This document shows positions 43,911 to 54,130 of a stretch of 64,000 nt of DNA, piece after piece. Both the position numbers and the translations under genes were made by a program. Below the pieces are notes generated by a model. That model made no database searches. It worked only from the letters and a program-made list of their open reading frames with translations, and was not told the DNA's origin. Source of the DNA: Antedon mediterranea (taxonomy: Eukaryota; Echinodermata; Crinoidea; Comatulida; Antedonidae); the NCBI RefSeq assembly GCF_964355755.1, contig NC_092680.1, positions 12,129,001 through 12,193,000 on the forward strand, read 5' to 3'. How positions within the stretch are numbered: position 1 is the stretch's first letter; every line of letters begins with the position of its first letter.

Positions 43911-45782
43911 TTACTTCTTTGGCAGTTTTGTTGCGTATTTTGAATAATAATCTACAACTACTAAGTGGTCATTTCCTCCAAAGTTGAAAATGTCTGCCCC
44001 AACTTTATAAAAGGGTATTTCAGGTATTTCGTGAGGTATTATTGGTTCACGTTGATTTTTCCGTTTGTACTTCGCACATGTCGTACATCTTGATACCATG
44101 TCATGAATAGCATTGGTGATGCCGGGCCAGTACAACAACTCTCTGGCTCTGGCCTTGGATTTCTCAATTCCTAAATGACCATCATGAATGCGGTTAAGCA
44201 TGAATTCTCGTTTGCTTTCTGGTACTATCAGTTTCTGCCCAATAAACATTAGTCCCTCGTGTTCATAAATTTCGTCACGCATCGGCCAAAATTGTCTTAT
44301 CTTTACGCTGACTGACTGAAGTCGCTCAGGCCAGCCAATATGGCACTGTTTCGATAGTTCTTTTAGTGTCTCGTCCTCGTTAGTCGCTTGTTGTATTTCC
44401 GTTATTCTAGCTTTACTCATACTCAACAGCTCATGTACGGCATGTATACGATATTGTAGAATTTCAGGATCATTTGTGACAGTTTCCATCGGAACCGCTC
44501 TGCTCAGTGCGTCTGCGATATACATTTCACGACCTGGAACATATGTGACATTTATATCATATTTTAATAGTCGTAGCATCATCTGCTGTAGTCTGGGACT
44601 CGCCTTGTGAATTTGTTTCTTTGTAATTGACTCAAGAGGTTTGTGATCAGACTGGATCGTAACTGAACGTCCGTAGACATAGTTGTTAAACCTTTCAAGT
44701 GAAAAACAAATAGCTAGCATTTCTTTTTCTATCTGAGAATAGTTCATTTCGGCTGACGTTAGTGATCGCGAACTATAGCGTATCGGGTGACCATCTTGCA
44801 TTAAAACACTTCCTAGTCCAAAAGATGATGCGTCACATTGGATTACTACTTCTTTATTCGGATCAAAGTACTTAAGTACTGGCTCTGAGCTTAACAAACT
44901 CTGCAAATGTTTTAGCGATTGGTCGTGGCGTTCTTCCCAAGACCACGCTACATCCTTCTTTAATAACTCTCTCATAGGAGCGCTGATGGTCGACATATTC
45001 GGAATAAATGGCGACAGATAGTTGATCATTCCCATTAAACGTCTCAGGTCAGACTTACAAGAAGGTGTAGGCATATCATAAATTGCTTTTACTTTAGAAT
45101 TATCAGGCTTAACACCATCTCTACTAATTATGTGACCTAAGTATGTCAACTCATGTTCTTTAAGCTTAATCTTATTTCTATTAAATTTTACATTTTCATC
45201 TTTAGCACGCTCCATGACTTTGGCTATCACACTATCATGATGCTTTTCATCGTCATCGGTAGCAATTATCATGTCATCAGAAATTACAAATACATTATCA
45301 ATACCTCCAAATATTTGTTCGTTTCTCTTTTGAACAACCTCACTGGCACTACATAGACCAAAGGATAATCTGTTAAATGAATACCTCCCAAATGGTGTGT
45401 TGAAGGGACACAACTCAGTGCTGTGCTCCGTTAATGGTATTTGCCAGTATGCATCTTTCATATCTATGTGCGTGAACAATTTACGCCCTGACAATTTACT
45501 TATTACATCCTCTGTTGTAGGAATCATGTGATGCTCTCTTTTAATTTCCCTGTTCAAATCTTTAGGGTCGAGGCATAGCCTCAGAGAACCGTCCTTCTTT
45601 TCTACAACTACTAAACTACTCACCCAGTCAGTGGGCTGATTAGTGCGTGAGATTACGCCTTGGCGTTCCATCTCGTCTAATTTGTTTCTTAATTTATCAT
45701 GTAAACTTATTGGTACTCTCCGGGGTGGATGCACGACCGGTACGGCGCCCTCTTTAATCTTAATGTTGTATGGTTTGCCCAT
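43911..45782 (-). CDS. Gypsy RT, RNase H and integrase N-terminal half
   Basis: 623 residues. It is in the same frame as gag-pro, separated only by a TGA (45792-45794) where related elements have a glycine, so the TGA is a nonsense change or a readthrough site. RT: FTHIDMKDAYWQIPL (103-117, D107), FGLCSASEVVQKRNEQIF (141-158) and ISDDM (167-171); the usual aromatic before DD is serine here. RNase H: QCDASSFGLGS (315-325), EKEMLAI (352-358), SDHKPL (378-383) and IADALSRA (422-429). Integrase HHCC (H..H..C..C) and first catalytic Asp (VGADIFNF) follow. The frame is lost after YYSKYATK. Confidence 0.9.
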   Translation of the reverse strand: MGKPYNIKIKEGAVPVVHPPRRVPISLHDKLRNKLDEMERQGVISRTNQPTDWVSSLVVVEKKDGSLRLCLDPKDLNREIKREHHMIPTTEDVISKLSGRKLFTHIDMKDAYWQIPLTEHSTELCPFNTPFGRYSFNRLSFGLCSASEVVQKRNEQIFGGIDNVFVISDDMIIATDDDEKHHDSVIAKVMERAKDENVKFNRNKIKLKEHELTYLGHIISRDGVKPDNSKVKAIYDMPTPSCKSDLRRLMGMINYLSPFIPNMSTISAPMRELLKKDVAWSWEERHDQSLKHLQSLLSSEPVLKYFDPNKEVVIQCDASSFGLGSVLMQDGHPIRYSSRSLTSAEMNYSQIEKEMLAICFSLERFNNYVYGRSVTIQSDHKPLESITKKQIHKASPRLQQMMLRLLKYDINVTYVPGREMYIADALSRAVPMETVTNDPEILQYRIHAVHELLSMSKARITEIQQATNEDETLKELSKQCHIGWPERLQSVSVKIRQFWPMRDEIYEHEGLMFIGQKLIVPESKREFMLNRIHDGHLGIEKSKARARELLYWPGITNAIHDMVSRCTTCAKYKRKNQREPIIPHEIPEIPFYKVGADIFNFGGNDHLVVVDYYSKYATKLPKK

Positions 45783-45791
45783 GCAACCCAG

Positions 45792-47114
45792 TCACTCAAC
45801 ATTCTTTGAGTATTTACTCATTAAATCATCCATTTTGATTGAATCTACATTGCGGTTAATGATGCTTAATGCTGTGCTCGAACTTAGTCCAAGAATAGGT
45901 GGACTATCTACCTCAGTAATGAAAAATTCATGAGCACTTGTTTGCATGCCATCGTTCCGTGAAATCTTCAAACTCACCACACCACAGTGTGGGATTACAG
46001 TGTTACTGTAACTATACAACTTGGCTTTACTCTCATTGACTTTCGTCTTAATATCTAATTTCTTAAATAAGCTCTTAGGAATGCAGTTTACATTCGCTCC
46101 TGTATCTACCTTGACATTGATTAAATGTGTGTTGTTAACCTTTATCTTATACAACCACATGTCATTAGTGTTTCTCCCAACACTATCAATATAAAAACTA
46201 CCAAATGTTAAAGACATATCGTCTTCTTCTACAAGGTATTTACTATCAGATGTACATTCATTAGCATTGATACTGTCAATTTTCTTATTAAAATTAAAAT
46301 TATACTTACGCTTACCACTACTACCAACACCATTCTGTCTGCCTGGACACAATGTCGATCTACTGAAGTGTCCCAAGCGATTATATTTTCTACAGCGTTC
46401 GTTCCAGGCTGGGCATTGCCTTGGTGGATGTTTACGCATACAATTCGCGTGAACTTCGCGTTCGCTATGGTTACGTGTACGTGCCTTGTCGCTGTACTGT
46501 TGTTTGTGCTTCATGCTGCCTGCGTGTGTGTGGCTTTTCTTTACTTCATTTACACTAGCTTTATCAGACATTATCAGTGTCAATTCTCGCTTAGAACTCT
46601 CATAATTATGCATACGTTTGACTACAGTCTCTAAAGATGCGTTACCATCATCTCCCATAACCTTAAGTTTCATTGTTGCGTCTGAGATCCCGAAAAATAA
46701 TGTATCTCTTAAAATTGCGTTTACGTCCTGAAATTTGCAGTCGTCGGCCATTGTTCTCAAATCGTTCATGTATTCATCTAAACCTTGCCCTTCTGGTCGT
46801 TGATACGACCAAAATTTGGCTCGCATGGCCATGACTGGATCTCTCTTTTTACAGTAGTTCTCAAACTTGGTTAATACATTGTCATAATTATCTTTTGACT
46901 CACCCTCAACATATGTAAAATTGTTGAAAATTTCAAGCCCTCGTTTTTCGAGCACCGTAAGAAGGATCGCTATTTTCGTTTTATCGCCCTTGCCGTTTGA
47001 ATCGGTGGCTGTCATGAATAAATCGAAGCGCTGCTTCCATCGTTTCCACTGCGTGGAAATGCTTGGCCCATCCAAATCAAAACTTTCAGGGGTCTTAAAC
47101 CTGAATGATTCCAT
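45792..47114 (-). CDS. Gypsy gag and aspartic protease
   Basis: 440 residues. Residues 1-180 are a capsid-like region (WKRWKQRFDLF at 23-33, FENYCKKRDPV at 84-93). Residues 222-256 are a degenerate zinc-knuckle region, HANCMRKHPPRQCPAW then CRKYNRLGHF. Compared with the usual paired C-x2-C of Mag-type gag, one cysteine of each pair reads as His or Tyr, so RNA binding may be impaired. The protease active site is VDTGANVNCIP (336-346), with D337. Processing of gag-pol depends on it. The frame ends at TGA and pol continues in the same frame directly after it. Confidence 0.88.
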   Translation of the reverse strand: MESFRFKTPESFDLDGPSISTQWKRWKQRFDLFMTATDSNGKGDKTKIAILLTVLEKRGLEIFNNFTYVEGESKDNYDNVLTKFENYCKKRDPVMAMRAKFWSYQRPEGQGLDEYMNDLRTMADDCKFQDVNAILRDTLFFGISDATMKLKVMGDDGNASLETVVKRMHNYESSKRELTLIMSDKASVNEVKKSHTHAGSMKHKQQYSDKARTRNHSEREVHANCMRKHPPRQCPAWNERCRKYNRLGHFSRSTLCPGRQNGVGSSGKRKYNFNFNKKIDSINANECTSDSKYLVEEDDMSLTFGSFYIDSVGRNTNDMWLYKIKVNNTHLINVKVDTGANVNCIPKSLFKKLDIKTKVNESKAKLYSYSNTVIPHCGVVSLKISRNDGMQTSAHEFFITEVDSPPILGLSSSTALSIINRNVDSIKMDDLMSKYSKNVE

Positions 47115-47142
47115 TGCAAATTATTTTATACAATAAAATGCA

Positions 47143-47157
47143 CCACTTCTGACACCA
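47143..47157 (-). other. Gypsy primer-binding site
   Basis: On the minus strand TGGTGTCAGAAGTGG directly follows the 5' LTR with no gap. It is complementary to a tRNA 3' end finishing CCACTTCTGACACCA, probably a leucine tRNA, although the identity is from memory. Confidence 0.75.
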
Positions 47158-47323
47158 TGTGACGTTGTTAAACGTATATATTGCAATTATTAGTTGCAAG
47201 AAATAAAATGACAGACGACTATAATGAGATCAATGAGAGAGAGTGACTTTATTCAAAACATGCTGGGAACTCCTGACTGTGACGTCATACACACATATAT
47301 TTGATATAGATAGATATGTGACA
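47158..47323 (-). repeat. Gypsy 5' LTR
   Basis: 166 bp, identical to the copy at 42849-43014. Transcription would start here on the minus strand. Contains an AATAAA word on the plus strand and a CRE-like tgacgtca on both strands. Confidence 0.92.
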
Positions 47324-48120
47324 AAAATTAATTATAATGATTAAATAATATTAAAAATATATAGGCCTAGGCGTAGATCCTGGGCCTAATTTTAATTAGG
47401 TAGCCTACTAATACCTATAGTAGGCTAGCCTACTCAAGGCCAACTAAGCCGGAAAGCTGCTTCTCTGTAGTAGGCTGCTAGAGAACACAGGTCTAGCAAG
47501 GGCCTAGGCCTAGTATTACAATAAAAATAGGGCCTATAATATTGGTATATGCCTACCCTACTCAGCCATGCCTAAATGATTAAAATAATGTAACATTTCC
47601 AAACTCATTTGGGTCAGCTGTCACATGAAAGGCAGTGTTGCAACTAGAGTAGACACAAGCCTAAGCCTAAAAATGACACAATTTGAAACGGCCATAGCTC
47701 AAAAATTCAACCATCACCTCTCGACCATTACTATGTTATAACATTCACAGATAACTAAATTATCATGCAGTACCAAAGAATTAGAGTGAAAATTACATTT
47801 TTTAAAGATACGGACAAACAAACATGTACCTAATTTGGAAATGTCACTCACGTGCGTAAATTGGTCTATGCTTGTAATTTATGGTCCACCCTTCCATTAA
47901 TTTTCAGCGTTACATTCCTTGTTAAAAACAAAACGACAACATGCTTGTTTCATCCAGGGACTCTTTAATGAATATTCATATTTTTAGCAACCCTTTATTT
48001 GTTTATCTCATTCTCATTGGCTGTTTAAAACATGTCTTTAAATGACGTTTGACTCCACTCTGCACACGTGGATTTGTAAGTAATTGTTTATGTATTGATA
48101 CTCCAGCGATACGACTTGTA
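47324..48120. other. Right part of the composite element, no gene
   Basis: 47324-47480 completes the interrupted ~640 bp repeat; about 47480-47580 begins a further partial copy (gagaacacaggtctag). The rest, to the terminal repeat at 48121-48163, is unassigned AT-rich sequence without an open frame. Confidence 0.45.
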
Positions 48121-48163
48121 ACGTTGAGGGCGCATGACTTAATTCGTATGTTTGAAACAGCTG

Positions 48164-51100
48164 TAAACCCACTGCTGAGAGCACTCAAACCTGAGCATTA
48201 CCCGTTACGCCACAAACCAGTAGATGACCGAGGAGCTGATAATAGTCTATTTATATGAAATGAATGATCAATCAATGAAAAATAATGTTATGCAACTTTG
48301 TTTCTGATTTTAAAAAAGGTCCACTTGTTTAGGCCTGACATTTACAACCATAACAATATCTCACTTTCAAAAACAATATTTATTTTCAATTAAAAAAAAA
48401 GAGAAAAAATATCCCTAGAGGTTCGAAACCACTATTGAGAGCACTCAAACCAGAGCATTACCCGTTACGCCACAAACCAGTAGATGACCGAAGCGATGAT
48501 AATAGTCTATTTATATGAATGGATGATCAATCAATGAAAAATAATGCTATGCAACTTTGTTTCTGATTTTAAAAAAGGTCCACTTGGTTAGGCCTGACAT
48601 TAACAACCCTCAAAATATCTCACTTTCAAAAACAATATTTATTTTCAATTAAAAAAAAAAATTAAAAATTTCCCAAGAGGTTCAAACCCACTACTGAGAG
48701 AACTCAACATTTACAACTATAACAATATCTCACTTTCAAAAACAATATTTATTTTCAAATAAAAAAAAAGGAAAAAAATACCGCTAGAAGTTCGAACCCA
48801 CTATTGAAATCACTCAAACCTGAGCATTACCCGTTACGCCGCAAACCAATAGATGACTGAAGAGCTGATAATAGTCTATTTATATGAAATAGATGGTCAA
48901 TCAATGAAAAATAATGCCATGCAACTTTGTTTCTGATATTAAAAAAGGTTCACTTGTTTAGGCCTGACAGTTGCAACCCTCAAAATATCTCACTTTCAAA
49001 AACAATATTTATTTTCAATACAAAAAAAAGAAAAAAAATACCTGTATAGGTTCGAACCCACTGCTGAGAGCACTCAAACCTGAGCATTACCCGTTACGCC
49101 ACAAACCAGTAGATGACTGAAGAGCTCATAATAGTCTATTTATATGAAATGAATGATCAATCAATGAAAAATAATGCCATGCAACTTTGTTTCTGATTGA
49201 AAAAAATGTCCACTTGTTTAGGCCTGACATTTACAACCCTCAAAATATCTCACTTTCAAAAACCATATTTATTTCAATTTTAAAAAAAAGAGAAAAAATA
49301 TCCCTAGAGGTTCGAACCCCTACTCAGAGCACTCAAACCTGAGCATTACCGGTTACGCCACAGACCAGTAGATGACCAAAGAGCAGATAATAGTGTATAT
49401 ATATGAAATGAATGATCAATCAATGAAAAATAATGCCATGCAACTTTGTTTCTGATTTTAAAAAAGATCCATTTGTTTAGGCCTGACATTTACAACCTTC
49501 AAAATATCTCATTTTCAAAAAAAAATATTTATTTTCAATAAAAAAAAAAAGAGAAAAAATATCCCTAGAGGTTCGAAACCACTATTGAGAGCACTCAAAC
49601 CTGAGCATTACCCGTTACGCCACAAACCAGAAGATGACTGAAGAGCTGATAATAGTCTATTTATATGAATGGATGATCAATAAATGAAAAATAATGCTAT
49701 GCAACTTTATTTCTGATTTTTAAAAAGGTCGACTTGGTTTGGCATGACATTTACAACCATAAAAATATCTGACTATCAAAAACAAAATTTATTTTCAATT
49801 AAAAAAAAAAAGAAGACATTTTCCTAGAGGTTCGAACCGACTACTGAGAGAACTCAAACCTGAGCATTACCGGTTACGCCACAACCCAGTAGATGAGTGA
49901 AGAGCTGATAATAGTCTATTTATATGAAATGAATCATCAATCAATGAAAAATAATGTTATGCAACTTTGTTTCTGATTTTAAAAAAGGTCCACTTGTTTA
50001 GGCCTGACATTTACAACCATAACAATATCTCACTTTCAAAAACAATATTTATTTTTAATTAAAAAAAAAAGAGAAAAAATATCCCTAGAGGTTCGAAACC
50101 ACTATTGAGAGCACTCAAACCTGAGCATTACCCGTTACGCCACAAACCAGTAGATGACCGAAGCGATGATAATAGTCTATTTATATGAATGGATGATCAA
50201 TCAATGAAAAATAATGCTATGCAACTTTGTTTCTGATTTTAAAAAAGGTCCACTTGGTTAGGCCTGACATTAACAACCCTCAAAATATCTCACTTTCAAA
50301 AACAATATTTATTTTCAATTAAAAAAAAAAATAAAAAATTTCCCAAGAGGTTCAAAACCACTACTGAGAGAACTCAAAATTTACAACTATAAAAAAATTT
50401 CACTTTCAAAAACAATATTTATTTTCAAATAAAAAAAAAAAGAAAAAAAATATCCGTAGAAGTTCGAACCCACTATTGAAATCACTCAAACCTGAGCATT
50501 ACCCGTTACGCCGCAAACCAGTAGATGACTGAAGAGCTGATAATACTCTATTTATATGAAATGAATGATCAATCAATGAAAAATAATGCCAAGCAACTTT
50601 GTTTCTGATTTTAAAAAAGGTCCACTTCTTTAGGCCTGACATTTACAACCCTCAAAATATCTCATTTAAAAAAAAAATATTTATTTTCAATTAAAAAAAA
50701 AAGAAAAAAGAAATATCCCTAGAGGTTCGAACCCACTACTGAGAGCACTCAGACCTGAGTATTACCCGTTACGCCACAAACCAGTAGATGACCGAGGAGC
50801 TGATAATAGTCTATTTATATGAAATGAATGATCAATCAATGAAAAATAATGTTATGCAACTTTGTTTCTGATTTTAAAAAAGGTCCACTTGTTTAGGCCT
50901 GACATTTACAACCATAACAATATCTCACTTTCAAAAACAATATTTATTTTCAATTAAAAAAAAAAGAGAAAAAATATCCCTAGAGGTTCGAAACCACTAT
51001 TGAGAGCACTCAAACCTGAGCATTACCCGTTACGCCACAAACCAATAGATGACCGAAGAGATGATAATAGTCTAGTTATATGAATGGATGATCAATCAAT

Positions 51101-54100
51101 GAAAAATAATGCTATGCAACTTTGTTTCTGATTTTAAAAAAGGTCCACTTGGTTAGGCCTGACATTTACAACCCTCAAAATATCTCACTTTCAAAAACAA
51201 TATTTTTTTCAATTAAAAAAAAAAATAAAAAATTTCCCAAGAGGTTCAAACCCACTACTGAGAGAACTCAACATTTACAACTATAACAATATCTCACTTT
51301 CAAAAACAATATTTATTTTCAAATAAAAAAAAAAGAAAAAAAAATACCGCTAGAAGTTTGAACCCACTATTGAAATCACTCAAACCTGAGCATTACCCGT
51401 TACGTCGCAAACCAGTAGATGACTGAAGAGCTGATAATAGTCTATTTATATGAAATAGATGGTCAATCAATGAAAAACAATGCCATGCAACTTTGTTTCT
51501 GATTTTAAAAAAGGTTCACTTGTTTAGGCCTGACAGTTTCAACCCTCAAAATATCTCACTTTCAAAAACAATATTTATTTTCAATGAAAAAAAAAAGAAA
51601 AAAAATACCACTATATGTTCGATCCCACTGCTGAGATCTCTCAAACCTGAGAATTACCCGTTACGCCACAAACCAGTAGATGCCTGAAGAGCTGATAATA
51701 GTCTATTTATATGAAATGAATGATCAATCAATGAAAAATAAGGCCATGCAACTTTGTTTCTGATTGAAAAAAAGATCCGTTTGTTTAGGCCTGACATTTA
51801 CAACCCTCAAAATATCTCATTTTTAAAAAAAAATATTCATTTTCAATAAGAAAAAAAAATGCAATATCCTTACAGGTTGGAACCCGCAACTGAGAGCACT
51901 CGAACCTGGGTATTACCCGTTACGCCACAAACCAGTAGGTGACTGAAGAGCTGATAATTTGAAATTAATGATCAATCAATGAAAAATAATGCCATGCAAC
52001 TTTGTTTCTGATTTAAAAAAAAAGGTCCACTTCTTTAGGCCTGACATCTACAACCCTCAAAATATCTCATTTAAAAAAAAAAAATTTATTTTCAAATAAA
52101 GAAAAAAGTAAAAAGAAATATCCCTAGAGGTTCGAACCCACTACCTGAGTATTACCCGTTACGCCACAAACCAGTAGATGACCGTGGAGCTGATAATAGT
52201 CTATTTATATGAAATGAATGATCAATCAATGAAAAATAATGTTATGCAACTTTGTTTCTGATTTTAAAAAAGGTCCACTTATTTAGGCCTGACATTTACA
52301 ACCATAACAATATCTCACTTTCAAAAACAATATTTATTTTCAATTAAAAAAAAAAAGAGAAAAAATATCCCTAGAGGTTCGAAACCACTATTGAGAGCAC
52401 TCAAACCTGAGCATTACCCGTTACGCCACAAACCAGTAGATGACTGAAGAGATGATAATAGTCTATTTATATGAATGGATGATCAATCAATGAAAAATAA
52501 TGCTATGCAACTTTGTTTCTTATTTTAAAAAAGGTCCACTTGGTTAGGCCTGACATTTACAACCCTCAAAATATCTCACTTTCAAAAACAATATTTATTT
52601 TCAATTAAAAAAAAATAAAAGATGCCTGAAGACATCATAATAGTCTATTTATATGAAATGAATGATCAATCAATGTAAAATGATGTTATGCAACTTTGTT
52701 TCTGATTTTAAAAAAGGTCCACTTGTTTAGGCCTGACATTTACAACTATAACAATATCTCACTTTCAAAAACAATATTTATTTTCAAATAAAAAAAAAAG
52801 AGAACAAATTTCCCTAGAGGTTCATAACCACTATTGAGAGCACTCAAACCTGAGCATTACCCGTTACGCCACAAACCAGTAGATGACTAAAGAGCTGATA
52901 AAATTCTATTTATATGAATGGATGATCAATCAATGAAAAATAATGCTATGCAACTTTATTTCTGATTTTTAAAAAGGTCGACTTGATTAGGCATGACATT
53001 TACAACCATAAAAATATCTCACTATCAAAAACAATATTTATTTTCAATTAAAAAAAAAGAAAAAAGAAATATTCCTAGAGGTTAGAACCCACTACTGAGA
53101 GCACTTAGACCTGAGTATTACCCGTTACGCCACAAACCAGTAGATGACTGAAGGGCTGATAATAGTCTATTTATATGAAATGAATGATCAATCAATGAAA
53201 AATAATGCCATGCAACTTTGTTTCTGATTGAAAAAAAGATCCGTTTGTTTAGGCCTGACATTTACAACCCTCAAAATATCTCATTTTCAAAAAAAATATT
53301 TATTTTCAATAAGAAAAAAAAAAGCAATATCCCTAGAGGTTGGATTCCGCTATTGAGAGCACTCGAACCTCGGTATTACCCGTTACGCCACAAACCAGTA
53401 GATGACTGAAGCGCTGATAATATGAAATTAATGATCAATCAATGAAAAATAATGCCATGCAACTTTGTTTCTGATTTTAAAAAAGGTCCACTTCTTTAGG
53501 CCTGACATTTACAACCCGCAAAATATCTCACTTTCAAAAACAATATTTATTTTCAATTTAAAAAAAAAATAAATAAAAATATCCTTAGAGGTGCGAACCC
53601 ACTACTGCGAGCACTCAAACTTGACCATTACCCGCTACGCCACAAACCAGTAGATGACTGAAGAGCTGATAATACTCTATTTATATGAAATAAATAATTA
53701 ATCAATGTAAAATGATGTTATGCAACGTTGTTTCTGAATTTAAAAAAGGTCCTTTTCTTTAGGCCTGGCATTTACAAACCTCAAAATATCTCACTTTCAA
53801 AAACAATATTTATTTTCAATTAAAAAAAAAAAGAAAAAAATTATCCCAAGAGGTTCAAATCCACTACTGAGAGACCTCAAACCTGAGCATTACCGGTTAC
53901 GCCACAAACCAGTAGATGCCTGAAGAGATCATAATAGTCTATTTATATGAAATGAATGATCAATCAATGTAAAATGATGTTATGCAACTTTGTTTCTGAT
54001 TTTAAAAAAGGTCCACTTGGTTAGGCATGACATTTACAACCATAAAAATATCTCACTTTCAAAAACAATATTTATTTTCAATTAAAAAAAAATGAAAAAA

Positions 54101-54130
54101 AATACCCGTATAGGTTCGAACCCACTGCTG
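48164..54130 (-). repeat. tRNA-derived ~262 bp satellite array, block 4
   Basis: About 23 monomers in the same orientation. A composite of a normal monomer plus a shortened one (gagagaactcaacatttac junction) recurs near 48700, 50370 and 51265, marking block duplications. The A/B-box region is conserved in most monomers, with some variants (ttacgccgcaaacc). The block stops within a monomer at ctgctgagagca (54130), where satellite B begins. Confidence 0.87.

Larger units (their letters stand above)
42849..47323 (-). mobile_element. Ty3/Gypsy (Mag-like) LTR retrotransposon, very recent insertion
   Basis: A 4475 bp element with two 166 bp LTRs that I read as identical, beginning TGT and ending ACA. 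The target duplication is aaaat on both sides (42844-42848 and 47324-47328). On the minus strand the order is primer-binding site, gag-protease, RT/RNase H/integrase, polypurine tract. RT-RNase H-integrase order defines Ty3/Gypsy. Despite identical LTRs, the coding region has an in-frame TGA between protease and RT and a frame break inside integrase. It is nested in copy 4 of the ~640 bp repeat. Confidence 0.93.
34701..48163. mobile_element. 13.5 kb composite insertion bounded by terminal inverted repeats
   Basis: The left end is cagctgtttcaa and the right end is its exact reverse complement, ttgaaacagctg. A second matching block, aagtcaagcgccctcaa on the left against aagtcatgcgccctcaa on the right, gives an imperfect terminal repeat of about 45 bp. 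Flanks are cgaaccca (34693-34700) and taaaccca (48164-48171), compatible with a mutated 8 bp target duplication. The interior holds decayed transposase exons near 36719-37606, four ~640 bp repeats, and nested Mutator-like, Harbinger-like and Gypsy elements. The simplest reading is one old DNA transposon, much enlarged by later insertions. Confidence 0.65.

Noticed and set aside
14022-53409. Recurring 61-65 codon plus-strand frames (MFLILKK...) in many satellite monomers
   Set aside because: They begin at TTG, run through the A-rich tract and the antisense of the tRNA-like region, and vary in length and frame with the A-run. They are by-products of a repeated monomer, not a maintained peptide.
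12011-54130. CRISPR-like appearance of regularly spaced repeats
   Set aside because: Whole ~262 bp monomers are repeated with no unique spacers, and the context is eukaryotic retroelements.
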